Positions 53,346 to 62,038 of a DNA stretch of 64,000 bases are shown one piece after another (positions within the stretch are counted from its first letter, which is position 1; every line of letters starts with the position of its first letter). This DNA comes from Streptomyces rhizosphaerihabitans. Its GTDB lineage: Bacteria > Actinomycetota > Actinomycetes > Streptomycetales > Streptomycetaceae. The stretch is from assembly GCF_025399795.1 (NCBI RefSeq), contig NZ_JAODTZ010000001.1, forward strand, positions 310,001-374,000. Reading direction: 5' to 3'. A model generated the notes under the pieces. It was given only the letters and a program-made list of their open reading frames with translations. It searched no databases and was not told where the DNA came from. The position numbers and the translations under genes were made by a program.

Positions 53346-54317
53346 CTACGGCTCGACCACGACCTCCTGCGCCGCAGCCGTCGTGTCCGCCATCAACGGG
53401 GCGTCCAGCGGCACGTTGCGCTTCACGAGTGCCAGGGCGATCGGGCCCAGTTCGTAGTGGCGTACGGATGTGGTGATGAAGCCGATCTTGCGGCCGTCGG
53501 GGGCCTCGTCCGCGAGGCGCAGCTCGGTGCCGTGCGGAGGCAGAAGGACCTCGCTGCCGTCGAGGTGGAGGAAGACCAGGCGGCGCGGGGGCTTGCCCAG
53601 GTTCTGCACGCGGGCGACCGTCTCCTGGCCTCGGTAGCAGCCCTTCTGGAGGTGCACCGCGGTACCGATCCAGCCCAGCTCGTGCGGGATGGTGCGGTGG
53701 TCGGTCTCGAAACCGAGGCGGGGCCGGTGCTGCTCGACGCGCAGGGCCTCGTGGGCGAGCAGTCCGGCCGCGGGGCCCGCCTTCTCGGCGTACGACTCCA
53801 GGTCCGCGCGCGGGAGGAAGAGATCACGGCCGTACGGCGTCTCGCGGACGACGACTCCCTCGGGGACCTCGGCGATCGAACCGGCCGGGAGCTCGACGAC
53901 CGCGAAGTCGGCGGTGCGGTCGGCGACTTCGACACGGTAGAAGAACTTCATCGACTCCAGGTAGGCGATCAGCGCGTCCTGGGTGTCGGGTTCAGTGTGC
54001 ATCCACACCGTCGTGCCGTCGTCCACGAGGTACAGCGCGTGCTCGATGTGGCCGTTCGCGGAGAGGATCAGCGCCTCGGTGGCGCGGCCTGCCGGCAGGT
54101 CGGTGACGTGCTGGGTGAGCAGCAGGTGCAGCCAGGTCAGCCGGTCGTCGCCGGTGACGGTGACGACTCCGCGGTGCGAGAGGTCCACGAAGCCGATGCC
54201 GTCGGCAAGGGCGCGCTGCTCACGGAACAGGTCGCCGTAGTGGGCGGCGACGCCTTCGTCCACGCCCTCGGCGGGAACGGCACCGGGCAGGGACAGGAGG
54301 GAGCTCTTCATGGACAT
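53346..54317 (-). CDS. ygfZ: YgfZ/GcvT-like folate-dependent protein
   Basis: 323 residues from ATG 54317 (ATG 54311 alternative). The glycine-cleavage-T-like fold has the YgfZ signature KGCYRGQETVARVQNLGKPP with the essential cysteine. The N-terminal folate-binding part reads FVDLSHRGVVTVTGDDRLTW. YgfZ proteins help iron-sulfur cluster enzymes through tetrahydrofolate. The start lies in AT-rich DNA with no ribosome-binding site, so a leaderless transcript is possible. Divergence from dtd and nearness to nur are conserved in Streptomyces. Confidence 0.9.
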   Translation of the reverse strand: MSMKSSLLSLPGAVPAEGVDEGVAAHYGDLFREQRALADGIGFVDLSHRGVVTVTGDDRLTWLHLLLTQHVTDLPAGRATEALILSANGHIEHALYLVDDGTTVWMHTEPDTQDALIAYLESMKFFYRVEVADRTADFAVVELPAGSIAEVPEGVVVRETPYGRDLFLPRADLESYAEKAGPAAGLLAHEALRVEQHRPRLGFETDHRTIPHELGWIGTAVHLQKGCYRGQETVARVQNLGKPPRRLVFLHLDGSEVLLPPHGTELRLADEAPDGRKIGFITTSVRHYELGPIALALVKRNVPLDAPLMADTTAAAQEVVVEP

Positions 54318-54449
54318 ACACACTACGACCGCGCGGTCGCCGATTTTATTTCTGCGCCGACGACAACATGATCGCCGCAGGTGACCCCGGACGACTACCT
54401 GGACGACCAGCTGGATGACCATCGGTGTTCATCCAGGGTCATTCCGAGA

Positions 54450-54875
54450 TCACTTCTGCCGGGCCTGGCAGTCCTTGCAGCGTCCGAAGATGGCGAAGTG
54501 CTTCATGTCCGTCTCGAAGCCGAAGGTGTCCCGGAGCTTCGCGGTGAACTCGGCGGCGACGGAGACATCGGCCTCGATGACGTTCGTGCAGTCGCGGCAG
54601 ACGAGGTGGATGTGATGGTGCCGGTCGGCCAGGTGGTACGTCGGTGCGCCGTGCCCCAGATGGGCATGGCTGACCAGCCCGAGCTCCTCCAGGAGCTCCA
54701 GGGTCCGGTAGACGGTGGAAATGTTGACCCCCGACGCCGTCTTCCTCACTTCCACGAGGATGTCGTCGGGGGTCGCGTGCTCCAGGGTGTCCACTGCTTC
54801 GAGGACAAGCTGGCGCTGCGGCGTCAGCCGGTAGCCGCGCTGCCTGAGGTCGCTCTTCCAGTCGATGCTCACCAC
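54450..54875 (-). CDS. nur: Nickel-responsive Fur-family regulator Nur
   Basis: 141 residues from a GTG. It has the Fur winged helix (RQRGYRLTPQRQLVLEAVDT, NISTVYRTLELLEELGLVSH), and the metal-rich hinge with ADRHHHIHLVCRDCTNVIEAD. The C-terminal MKHFAIFGRCKDC carries a CXXC. It closely matches remembered S. coelicolor Nur, which with nickel represses sodF and nik transport genes. The C-terminal tail is shorter than in that protein. Confidence 0.93.
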   Translation of the reverse strand: MVSIDWKSDLRQRGYRLTPQRQLVLEAVDTLEHATPDDILVEVRKTASGVNISTVYRTLELLEELGLVSHAHLGHGAPTYHLADRHHHIHLVCRDCTNVIEADVSVAAEFTAKLRDTFGFETDMKHFAIFGRCKDCQARQK

Positions 54876-55005
54876 ACTGGAAGTCTAGGACCATTCCCCT
54901 CCGAGCCGACCTGATGAACTGCACGGCGGCTCACGAACGGCACGGCCTCACGAACGGGCACGGCGGCTCACGAACCGCGCGGCAGCCCGCGAACAGCACG
55001 GCGGT

Positions 55006-55581
55006 CTACTTGAAGAAGGCGATCCCGTCGTCCGGCATGTCGTCGGGCAGGTCCTTGGCCCAGCGCTCGACGTCCTCCGGGGTGACGACCTTCTTCAGGT
55101 GCCCGGACATGTAGGGGCGCAGCTCGACCTCGGGGGTCTGCTTCTCGCCGACCCACATGAGGTCGCTGTTCACATAGCCGTAGAGGCGCTTGCCACCGCT
55201 GTAGGGACCGGACGCGGCCGTACGGGCCACGGCGTCGGTGACCAGGTCGATCTGCGGCTTCTTGTCGGCCAGCTCGCCGTACCAGATCTCGACGACGCCG
55301 TCGTCGCGGGTCATCACGACCTCGACCTTGCGGTCGGCGTCGACGCGCCAGAAACCGGCCTCCGACTCCAGCGGCCGGAGCTTCTCGCCGTCCGCGTCGA
55401 GCACCCAGCTGTGCGAGCGGTACTCCAGGAAGTCCCGCCCGTCGTGCGTGAAGCTGACCTCCTGCCCGAAGTTGCACTTCTCGGAGCCGGGGAAGTCGTA
55501 CACACCGACTCCGGCCCAGTTGCCGAGCAGGAAGACAAGGGGGACCAGGTCCTTGTGGAGGTCCGACGGGATCTCGATCAT
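55006..55581 (-). CDS. Nitrobindin / FABP-family heme-binding protein
   Basis: 191 residues forming a ten-stranded beta-barrel. The N-terminal signature LLGNWAGVGVYDFPGSEKC contains the conserved GXWXGXG. Later EYRSHSWVLDADGEKLRPLE and SGHLKKVVTPEDVERW follow; the distal His of SGHL is typical of bacterial nitrobindins that bind ferric heme and isomerise peroxynitrite. Start ATG 55581. Co-directional with nur. Confidence 0.9.
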   Translation of the reverse strand: MIEIPSDLHKDLVPLVFLLGNWAGVGVYDFPGSEKCNFGQEVSFTHDGRDFLEYRSHSWVLDADGEKLRPLESEAGFWRVDADRKVEVVMTRDDGVVEIWYGELADKKPQIDLVTDAVARTAASGPYSGGKRLYGYVNSDLMWVGEKQTPEVELRPYMSGHLKKVVTPEDVERWAKDLPDDMPDDGIAFFK

Positions 55582-55606
55582 GAGCTGAGCAGTTCCTTGA
55601 TGGGGG

Positions 55607-55705
55607 TCAGCGCTGGCCCTGGTACAGCTTCTTCACGGTCAGTCCGGCGAAGGCGAGCACGCCGACGCAGACCAAGGCCAGCAGGGTTTCGAAGAAGATC
55701 TCCAC
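55607..55705 (-). CDS. 32-residue single-helix membrane peptide
   Basis: From GTG 55705, preceded by GAGGAG, the frame reads MEIFFETLLALVCVGVLAFA then GLTVKKLYQGQR-stop. One transmembrane helix (about 3-23) is followed by a basic tail. It lies just upstream of the nitrobindin gene in the same direction (25 bp gap) and after a terminator, so it is probably first in that transcript. Function unknown. Confidence 0.75.
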   Translation of the reverse strand: MEIFFETLLALVCVGVLAFAGLTVKKLYQGQR

Positions 55706-55775
55706 GGGGTGCTCCTCGGTGAGCGGAACGGGTCCCCGCCCGGACGCAGCCGGGACTGGGGAGGTACACAAAAGC

Positions 55776-55804
55776 CGGGCCCCAGCTTACGCGGCTGGGG
55801 CCCG
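55776..55804 (-). terminator. Rho-independent-like terminator
   Basis: An 11-bp perfect stem (55776-55786 with 55794-55804), 7-nt loop, followed on the minus strand by TTTT. It ends the three-gene operon of paralogous membrane proteins. Confidence 0.85.
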
Positions 55805-55842
55805 ACGCTCTCTTTCAGGTAGGCCCTGGCGGGCCGCGGCCC

Positions 55843-56910
55843 TCAGCCGAGGAGCTGGCTCTGCAGAACGACCGTCTGCTGGAAGGGAACCGCCGGCGCG
55901 GAGCCCTTGCGGGACTGCACGACGAGGGCGATGGTGTCACCGGCCGACAGGTATGCCTCACGGACCTGTTCGGCACCGTACGGCTTGCTCTCCGTGTACG
56001 CGTACCGGGTGATCTGGTCGACCGCCGAACGCTCCGGGAACGCCTCGTCCCGCTCGGTCAGTTCGGCCCCGCGCCAGGCGTACTGCGGGGAGTCGTAGTA
56101 CGCCACCTTGTTGGTGACCAGGTCCTCCGCGACGGCGGCGGTGTCGAACTGGAGCAGATAGATCTGCGTGTGCGTGCCGTCGGCGGTGGTCCAGCCGCGT
56201 GCGGCGATGTGCCGCAGGGCGTAATCGGTCAGCAGCTGGCCGACGGTGTCCCGGTCCGTCTTCTCCGCGTACTTCGCCACGAAGGACTTCTTCGCCAGCC
56301 AGCCGTCCTCGCCGCGCAGCGCCGGGTCCGCCTTGGCGCCCTTCGGGGCGGGGAGCAGGAGCTTGCGCAGGTCGGCGGAGTGGACTCCGGCCTTGTTGGA
56401 CTCGGCGAACGGCCCCGGGCTGCCGGACGGCAGCGGTGGCTTGACGATGGCCGGGTAGTCCCAGCGCCCGTCGGCCTTCGTCGCCAGACCGGGTACGTCG
56501 GTGCGCTCCATCCCGGTGATGCCGTACGCGACGGACGAGCCGACCGCCGCGAAGACCACGGTGGCGGCGGTCCAGCGCAGGACGGCGCGCAGCACCCGAC
56601 GGTCCTTCTTGACCTTGACCAGCGGCACCTCGGGCTCGTCGGCCATGGGCGGCACGACCGGCGACGGCGGCACCGCGGCCTCGGCCCCGGTCTCCGTCCC
56701 GGCTTCCGTCCCGATGTCCGTCCCGATGTCCGTCCCGGCTTCCGCCACAACGGCCGGCTGCTCCGGCTGCGGTACGGGGGCCTGCGGCTCGGCGGCGCGC
56801 GGTTCGTCCCGCTCGGCGGGCGCACCCTGCTCGACCTGTGTCGTGTCCTCGGCCGATGTCGTGTCCTCGGCCGGTGTCGTGTCCTCGGCCGGTGTCGTCT
56901 GCTCGGTCAT
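55843..56910 (-). CDS. Single-pass membrane protein, paralogue 3 of 3
   Basis: 355 residues. The N-terminal cytoplasmic region is acidic and repetitive (TTPAEDTTSAEDTT, and IGTDIGTEAGTETG). One transmembrane helix lies at about 130-150 (WTAATVVFAAVGSSVAYGIT). The extracytoplasmic domain (about 160-355) contains the shared block LRKLLLPAPKGAKADPALRG and a C-terminal FQQTVVLQSQLLG. It is paralogous to the two upstream genes and linked by a 4-bp ATGA overlap. Function unknown. Confidence 0.85.
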   Translation of the reverse strand: MTEQTTPAEDTTPAEDTTSAEDTTQVEQGAPAERDEPRAAEPQAPVPQPEQPAVVAEAGTDIGTDIGTEAGTETGAEAAVPPSPVVPPMADEPEVPLVKVKKDRRVLRAVLRWTAATVVFAAVGSSVAYGITGMERTDVPGLATKADGRWDYPAIVKPPLPSGSPGPFAESNKAGVHSADLRKLLLPAPKGAKADPALRGEDGWLAKKSFVAKYAEKTDRDTVGQLLTDYALRHIAARGWTTADGTHTQIYLLQFDTAAVAEDLVTNKVAYYDSPQYAWRGAELTERDEAFPERSAVDQITRYAYTESKPYGAEQVREAYLSAGDTIALVVQSRKGSAPAVPFQQTVVLQSQLLG

Positions 56911-57854
56911 ACCGCCTCTCCCGGCTCCTGGATACGGTCGAGCTGCTCACGGAGCAGGTTCGCGACCCCCTTGGTGTTCATCGGCTTGGCCGCGTACGCG
57001 ATGGCGCTGACCAGCACGTCACCCTGATAGGCGGAGCAGATCATCATGTCGAGCTTCTCCTCCTTCTTCTTGGGCGACAGGAAGCACTTGGCGTTCTTGT
57101 GGCCCTCGATCTTCGGTCCGGAGCGGAAGATCTTGAGGGCGTCGAACAGCCCGTTCTGGAACGTCGACATGTTCCGCACGGCCCGCTTGTCCTCGATCTG
57201 CGCCAGCTGGATGCTGACGGTGAAGACGCCGTCGCCGGTTGAGCCGCTGTAGAGGTAGCTGCGCATGGCCATGCCCTTGGTGCGCTGCTTGTCGATCCCC
57301 TTCTCTATCTGCCGCCGCTGGGAGCGGGGCAGGCCGCGGACCGCCTCCTTGCGCAGGGCGGTGGCCTCGCCCCCGCTGAGCGCGGCGTCGGAGCCGAACC
57401 GGGCGATGTCCGGACCCTGGCTCAGGCTGTCGTCGTACGGCACGAGCATGGCGGCGAGCGAGGACGCCGCCTTCGTCTTCTTGGCCTCGCCGCTCGTGGC
57501 CTTCGGGAACTTCCAGGCCGGCGCGCCCGCGTCCCGGTCGGCGTCCTGGACGGTCACCACGGTGTAGGCGCTGCCCGCGACGACGGCACCGACGAGCAGC
57601 ACGGAACCGGCGATGGCGGCGATACGGCCCCGCCGGACGGGCTTCTTGCCAGAAGCGGGTTCGGCGGCGACCGCCTGCGGTACGACGGACTCCGGCAGGG
57701 TCGGTTCCGGCGTCTCAGGTTCCGCCGTCTCAGGTCCCGCCGTCTCAGGTTCCGCGGCCGCGGGAACCGTCGGCTCCGACGCGGCCGACGCCGAAACGGG
57801 CTCCCCGGGCTTCACGGCTTCCGCGTTCTCCGGGTTCGGGGATTGCTCGTTCAC
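56907..57854 (-). CDS. Single-pass membrane protein, paralogue 2 of 3
   Basis: 315 residues. A Pro/Glu/Ala-rich head with ETAGPETAEPETPEPTLP is followed by a transmembrane helix (about 80-102, IAAIAGSVLLVGAVVAGSAY) and an extracellular domain ending VANLLREQLDRIQEPG. It has the same architecture as its neighbours, without the LLLPxPKG block in recognisable form. Overlaps both neighbours by 4 bp; strictly co-translated. Confidence 0.85.
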   Translation of the reverse strand: MNEQSPNPENAEAVKPGEPVSASAASEPTVPAAAEPETAGPETAEPETPEPTLPESVVPQAVAAEPASGKKPVRRGRIAAIAGSVLLVGAVVAGSAYTVVTVQDADRDAGAPAWKFPKATSGEAKKTKAASSLAAMLVPYDDSLSQGPDIARFGSDAALSGGEATALRKEAVRGLPRSQRRQIEKGIDKQRTKGMAMRSYLYSGSTGDGVFTVSIQLAQIEDKRAVRNMSTFQNGLFDALKIFRSGPKIEGHKNAKCFLSPKKKEEKLDMMICSAYQGDVLVSAIAYAAKPMNTKGVANLLREQLDRIQEPGEAV

Positions 57855-58813
57855 AGCCGCTCCAACTGCCGCTTGGCCAGGTCCATGATCTTCGACTTCG
57901 GGATCGGCTTGGAGTCGAAGATCCAGATCTCCATGGCGATGTCACCGCGCGAGGCCGTCGCCTGAGCCTTGTAGAGCGGCAGGTAGCCGGCCTTCCTTTC
58001 CGGCTTGAAGAGGTAGACCATGCCGTCGCTCGCACCCGGGAACGACGAGTCGCTTGCGCCCTCCACGTTCCAGTCGCTCGCCTGAACCGCGGCGCTGAGG
58101 TTCTCCTCCTGGCGGTACTGCACCAGCCGGATCTCGGTGCTGTAGGTACTGCCCACCGTCCAGCTGACCCCGGCGCCCCGGCGGAACTCCGCCTTGATCA
58201 GATCCTCGAACTCGCGGTCCGAGTGGTCCAGCGAGTGTGCGTAGCCGGCCAGGTCCAGCCAGCCGTCCTGCTCCGGTGCCCAGTCGGGCACCTTCGTGCC
58301 CTTCGGCCGAGGAAGCAGCAGCTTGCGCAGGTCGCCGTCCGTCTTTACCCGGTGGTCCTGGGCGGCGGACAGCGGCTCGGGGCCTTCGCCCTTGGCCTGG
58401 GCCACCACCGGCTGCGACAGCGGGGGCAGCTTGGTGGGCTCACGGTCGGCCTGGACCAGGAAGCCGGTGCAGGTCCCGGCGACGAGGCCGAGCACGGCGG
58501 CCGTGGCGATGAGCAGAGTCGTACGACCGCGCCGACGGGCCCGCGGAACTGGCGGAGCGTCATCCGACTCGACGGAGGATTCCGCCTCAGCGGACTCGGA
58601 CATCACAGGAGCCAACTGCTCGGCGGACGCCGCGGATTGCTCCGGCTCCGCCGCTGCCGACGCCTGGCTCGACGCCGATGCCGGGGATTCCTCGACCGGC
58701 ACGGGCTCCGCGGGTTGTACGGCATCGCGAGGCGCCGTACCGGACTCAGCGATCGGCGCAACCTCGGGCACGCCTGGTCTTTCCGGTGTTTCGGATCCTT
58801 CGGGTACTACCAA
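57851..58813 (-). CDS. Single-pass membrane protein, paralogue 1 of 3
   Basis: About 320 residues if started at TTG 58813, which has a GGGGGG ribosome-binding site; an ATG at 58882 would add 23 residues. Acidic Ser/Ala/Glu-rich head, transmembrane helix at about 108-130 (TTLLIATAAVLGLVAGTCTG). The external domain has LRKLLLPRPKGTKVPDWAPE and DGWLDLAGYA, shared with the third gene. First in the operon. Possibly a secreted-domain sensor or lipoprotein-like accessory; no catalytic motif. Confidence 0.82.
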   Translation of the reverse strand: MVVPEGSETPERPGVPEVAPIAESGTAPRDAVQPAEPVPVEESPASASSQASAAAEPEQSAASAEQLAPVMSESAEAESSVESDDAPPVPRARRRGRTTLLIATAAVLGLVAGTCTGFLVQADREPTKLPPLSQPVVAQAKGEGPEPLSAAQDHRVKTDGDLRKLLLPRPKGTKVPDWAPEQDGWLDLAGYAHSLDHSDREFEDLIKAEFRRGAGVSWTVGSTYSTEIRLVQYRQEENLSAAVQASDWNVEGASDSSFPGASDGMVYLFKPERKAGYLPLYKAQATASRGDIAMEIWIFDSKPIPKSKIMDLAKRQLERL

Positions 58814-58927
58814 GACGTCCCCCCACGAACGTGAAGCGTGGATTCCGTATCCGCGCGCACAGGAGACCCACGGCCCGCACATGGGGTTGCACGAACGTTG
58901 ATCACGATTCGGAATACCATGGCGGCC

Positions 58928-59290
58928 ATGGCGAACAAGCTCGTGATCAAGGTGACGGCGGGGGCCGATGCCCCGGAGCGCTGCTCACAGGCGTTCACCG
59001 TCGCGGCGGTGGCCGTGGCCAGTGGCGTGGAGGTCTCCCTCTGGCTGACCGGCGAGTCCGCGTGGTTCGCGCTGCCGGGCCGCGCCGCCGAGTTCGAGCT
59101 GCCGCACGCGGCGCCGCTGCCCGATCTCATCGACTCGATCCTGGCGGCCGGGCGCATCACCCTGTGCACCCAGTGCGCGGCCCGGCGCGACATCACGGAG
59201 AAGGACGTCCTGGAGGGCGTACGGATCGCGGGTGCGCAGGTGTTCGTGCAGGAGGCGATGGCGGACGGGACGCAGGCGCTGGTCTACTGA
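58928..59290 (+). CDS. DsrE/DsrF-like small protein
   Basis: 120 residues from ATG 58928 (MANKLVIKVTAGADAPERCS). The DsrE-like Rossmann-type fold shows FTVAAVAVASGVEVSLWLTG, ITLCTQCAARRDITEKDVLE (two cysteines, CXXC) and IAGAQVFVQEAMADGTQALV. Some DsrE proteins relay sulfur; the conserved CXXC would allow it. Divergent from the membrane-protein operon. Confidence 0.85.
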   Translation: MANKLVIKVTAGADAPERCSQAFTVAAVAVASGVEVSLWLTGESAWFALPGRAAEFELPHAAPLPDLIDSILAAGRITLCTQCAARRDITEKDVLEGVRIAGAQVFVQEAMADGTQALVY

Positions 59291-59333
59291 CCGCTGGTCC
59301 GCTGACGGGGGCGCCGGCGGGGTCCGCGCGCCT

Positions 59334-59729
59334 CTACTGACCGCGTCTGCGCCGCCCGCGCGTGTCCACCCAGAGGCAGAAGGGGTGGCCCGCCGGGTCG
59401 AACAGCACCCGTACGTCCTCCTGCGGCTGATGGCCGGCGAGCCGGGCGCCCTGCTCGACGGCGTGGGCGGTCTCCTCGGCCAGGTCGTCGACCTCGATGT
59501 CGAGATGGAGCATCATCCGCTGGTCACCGGGGCCCGCGGGCCATACCGGCGGTGTGTAGAGCGGCTCGGTCTCGAAGGCGAGCGCGATCCCGCCGAACGG
59601 CGGGCCGATGAGCACCCAGTCGGGCTCCTCGGCGCGCACCTCGTATCCGAGCAGCCTCCGGTAGAAGGAGGCCAGTTCATGGGCGTCGGGCGCGTCGAGC
59701 ACCACGGTGGACAACCTCGTACGCGACAT
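59334..59729 (-). CDS. VOC (glyoxalase/bleomycin resistance) family protein
   Basis: 131 residues, one vicinal-oxygen-chelate domain. It starts LSTVVLDAPDAHELASFYRR and ends DPAGHPFCLWVDTRG, with MMLHLDIEVDDLAEET in the middle, as in single-domain glyoxalase-like proteins. Activity and substrate unknown. Confidence 0.88.
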   Translation of the reverse strand: MSRTRLSTVVLDAPDAHELASFYRRLLGYEVRAEEPDWVLIGPPFGGIALAFETEPLYTPPVWPAGPGDQRMMLHLDIEVDDLAEETAHAVEQGARLAGHQPQEDVRVLFDPAGHPFCLWVDTRGRRRRGQ

Positions 59730-59798
59730 GGACGCTCTTCCGCTCCCACCTCTGCCGCCGCTCGGCCGCTGCCGCTCGACCGCCGCTGCCGTATCCCG

Positions 59799-60062
59799 CT
59801 ACTGCTGCCGCCGTTTCTTGCCGTCCAGCTCGTCCCACCACTCGTCGGACTTCGGGTCCCCGGACGGGTCGTCCCACCATCGGTCCTCGGGCCCCCGCCG
59901 GTTGGCCACCATCGCGGCCACCGGCGGAATCAGCATGGCCACCACACACATCCCGACGGCCACGGGAACCGACCACAGCCGTACGACTGCCCAGGCGAGG
60001 ACGAACAGCACGATGCACGTCCCCATCATGGCGAAGTACAGATGACGCCTGCGCGCGTACAT
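59799..60062 (-). CDS. DUF3099 membrane protein
   Basis: 87 residues with two transmembrane helices (about 8-28 and 31-50: MCVVAMLIPPVAAMVANRRG) and the family's acidic/aromatic tail DRWWDDPSGDPKSDEWWDEL. Function unknown. Confidence 0.88.
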   Translation of the reverse strand: MYARRRHLYFAMMGTCIVLFVLAWAVVRLWSVPVAVGMCVVAMLIPPVAAMVANRRGPEDRWWDDPSGDPKSDEWWDELDGKKRRQQ

Positions 60063-60148
60063 ACCACCAGCGTAGGCCCGGACAACCCGTCCGGCTCAGT
60101 GTCGGCGGCCCCGGCAGGGGGTGGGGCAGCGGCGGGCGAAGAGGGCAA

Positions 60149-60208
60149 GCCGAAGGGCCGCACCCCGATCCGGTAAGCGTCCAACCCCCGGGGGTGCGGC
60201 CCTTCGGC
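60149..60208. terminator. Long-stem terminator between DUF1416 and DUF3099 genes
   Basis: An 18-bp perfect stem (60149-60166 with 60191-60208) with a 24-nt loop, downstream of the DUF1416 stop at 60247. Confidence 0.8.
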
Positions 60209-60246
60209 CGTTCAGTCGACTGCCGTCAGGGACGGCGGTCCGCCGT

Positions 60247-60534
60247 TCAGACGGCGATCGCGACCTCGGAGAGGCCGCCCGTCTGGGCGACGACCGTGCG
60301 GTCGGCGGTGCCACCGGGGACCAGCGCGCGGACGGTCCAGGTGCCCTCGGCCGCGTAGAAGCGGAACTGACCCGTCGCGGAGGTGGGGACCTCCGCCGTG
60401 AACTCGCCGGTCGAGTCCAGGAGACGGACGTAGCCCGTCACCGGCTCGCCGTCGCGGGTCACCTGACCCTGGATCGTGGTCTCACCGGGCTTGATCGTCG
60501 AGGCGTCGGGGCCGCCGGCCTTCGCTCCACACAT
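60247..60534 (-). CDS. DUF1416 family protein
   Basis: 95 residues starting MCGAKAGGPDASTIKPGETT, a beta-sandwich of the carboxypeptidase-regulatory-like type (VTGYVRLLDSTGEFTAEVPT, FRFYAAEGTWTVRALVPGG). It follows the rhodanese gene by 30 bp; this pairing is constant in actinobacteria, so it is likely an accessory of sulfur transfer. The N-terminal Cys2 is conserved. Confidence 0.9.
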   Translation of the reverse strand: MCGAKAGGPDASTIKPGETTIQGQVTRDGEPVTGYVRLLDSTGEFTAEVPTSATGQFRFYAAEGTWTVRALVPGGTADRTVVAQTGGLSEVAIAV

Positions 60535-60564
60535 ATTTCGATTCCGTCCTTCAGGCCTTGAGGG

Positions 60565-61410
60565 TTACTTGTTGGCGCCGAGCTCGATCGGCACGCCGAC
60601 GAGGGAGCCGTACTCGGTCCAGGAGCCGTCGTAGTTCTTGACGTTCTGCACACCGAGGAGCTCGTGCAGGACGAACCAGGTGAGCGCGGAACGCTCACCG
60701 ATGCGGCAGTAGGCGATCGTGTCCTTGGCGAGGTCGACCTGCTCGGCGGCGTAGAGCTCCTTGAGCTCGTCGTCCGACTTGAAGGTGCCGTCGTCGTTGG
60801 CGTTCTTCGACCACGGGATGTTGCGGGCGCTCGGGACGTGGCCCGGACGCTGCGACTGCTCCTGCGGCAGGTGCGCCGGGGCGAGCAGCTTGCCGCTGAA
60901 CTCGTCGGGCGACCGGACGTCGACCAGGTTCTGCGAACCGATCGCGGCGACGACGTCGTCACGGAAGGCGCGGATCGAGGTGTTCTGGGCCTTGGCCTTG
61001 TAGGCGGTGGCGGCGCGCCCGGGGATCTGCGAGCCGTCGACCAGGTCGCGGGAGTCGAGCTCCCACTTCTTGCGGCCGCCGTCGAGCAGCTTCACGTTCT
61101 CGTGGCCGTAGAGCTTGAAGTACCAGTAGGCGTAGGACGCGAACCAGTTGTTGTTGCCGCCGTAGAGGACGACCAGCGTGTCGTTGCCGATGCCCTTCGA
61201 CGAGAGGAGCTTCTCGAAGCCCTCCTGGTCGATGAAGTCACGGCGGACCGGGTCCTGGAGGTCCTTGGTCCAGTCGATCCGGATGGCGTTCTTGATGTGG
61301 TTCTTCTCGTACGCCGACGTGTCCTCGTCGACCTCGACGACGGCCACGTTCGGGTCGTCCAGGTGGTCCTGGACCCAATCGGCGTCTACCAGGACGTCGC
61401 TGCGGCTCAT
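60565..61410 (-). CDS. Thiosulfate/3-mercaptopyruvate sulfurtransferase (tandem rhodanese)
   Basis: 281 residues with two rhodanese domains. The inactive first (about 5-125) has LVDADWVQDHLDDPNVAVVE. The active second (about 150-281) has the catalytic Cys235 in AYCRIGERSALTWFV and VDVRSPDEFSG. The loop CRIGERS is typical of actinobacterial CysA/SseA-type enzymes. The gene is preceded by a short Cys-containing leader peptide (61559-61639) and followed by DUF1416. Confidence 0.93.
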   Translation of the reverse strand: MSRSDVLVDADWVQDHLDDPNVAVVEVDEDTSAYEKNHIKNAIRIDWTKDLQDPVRRDFIDQEGFEKLLSSKGIGNDTLVVLYGGNNNWFASYAYWYFKLYGHENVKLLDGGRKKWELDSRDLVDGSQIPGRAATAYKAKAQNTSIRAFRDDVVAAIGSQNLVDVRSPDEFSGKLLAPAHLPQEQSQRPGHVPSARNIPWSKNANDDGTFKSDDELKELYAAEQVDLAKDTIAYCRIGERSALTWFVLHELLGVQNVKNYDGSWTEYGSLVGVPIELGANK

Positions 61411-61558
61411 GCTCGTTCTCCTCCGGGGCAGTTGCGGCGGGGTGGTGCGTTGGAGAGGCTGCGCGGTGCTGCATGCCGGTGAGGGCTGCGCGGCGCAATG
61501 GTGGCCCGGACAAGAGAGGTCCAGGGGCCCGGCTCGCGGAAGGCGGGAACGCTTCCGC

Positions 61559-61639
61559 TCAGAAGGTGCGACAGAGCATGGCGGCGACGCGGCACAGGTC
61601 TACTGCCCGCCGCTTCGTGAGGTCCGCCTGTCGCTTCAT
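61559..61639 (-). CDS. 26-residue leader peptide of the rhodanese operon
   Basis: From ATG 61639 the frame reads MKRQADLTKRRAVDLCRVAA then MLCRTF-stop. The Arg-rich start and Asp-Leu-Cys-Arg core are the mark of the small leader peptides found before sulfur-metabolism genes in streptomycetes. Ribosome stalling at its cysteine codons could control the rhodanese gene 149 bp downstream by attenuation. Confidence 0.8.
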   Translation of the reverse strand: MKRQADLTKRRAVDLCRVAAMLCRTF

Positions 61640-61900
61640 GGGTCCGATCGTAGGGACGGACAGGCGGGCATGTCACCGGCGTGTCGGATACTGAGACGCG
61701 ATCGTCCGCACTGTGATACGCGAAGGCCGTCGAAGCCCGGCCCGCACGGATTCCGGGGGGCCGTATCGGTCATCACTTCGACGGCGTATCTGCGGTGCGG
61801 ACAGGGCCGTCTCGCCTTTCGGACAGCCACCCCTCCGGCAGGGGCTTCCCACCGGACCGTTGCCGCAGGATCTTTCCCCCGGACGGGCCCGGACCGGTCC

Positions 61901-62025
61901 GGCAGGACTTCCAGGGGCCGGCCTGGCAGGACTCTCTATGGACCTGACCCGGCAGGACTTCTACGAACCCGGCCTGGCAGGACTTCTACGAGCCCGGTCC
62001 GGCAGGACTTCTACGAGCCCGGTCC
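61901..62025. repeat. 25-bp tandem repeat
   Basis: Three near-identical 25-bp units starting GGCAGGACTTCTACGA (61951, 61976, 62001) plus two diverged units at 61901 and 61925. It lies just beyond the stop of the LmeA-like gene, in the 399-bp gap 61640-62038. Confidence 0.9.
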
Positions 62026-62038
62026 GGCGGACTGCCTC

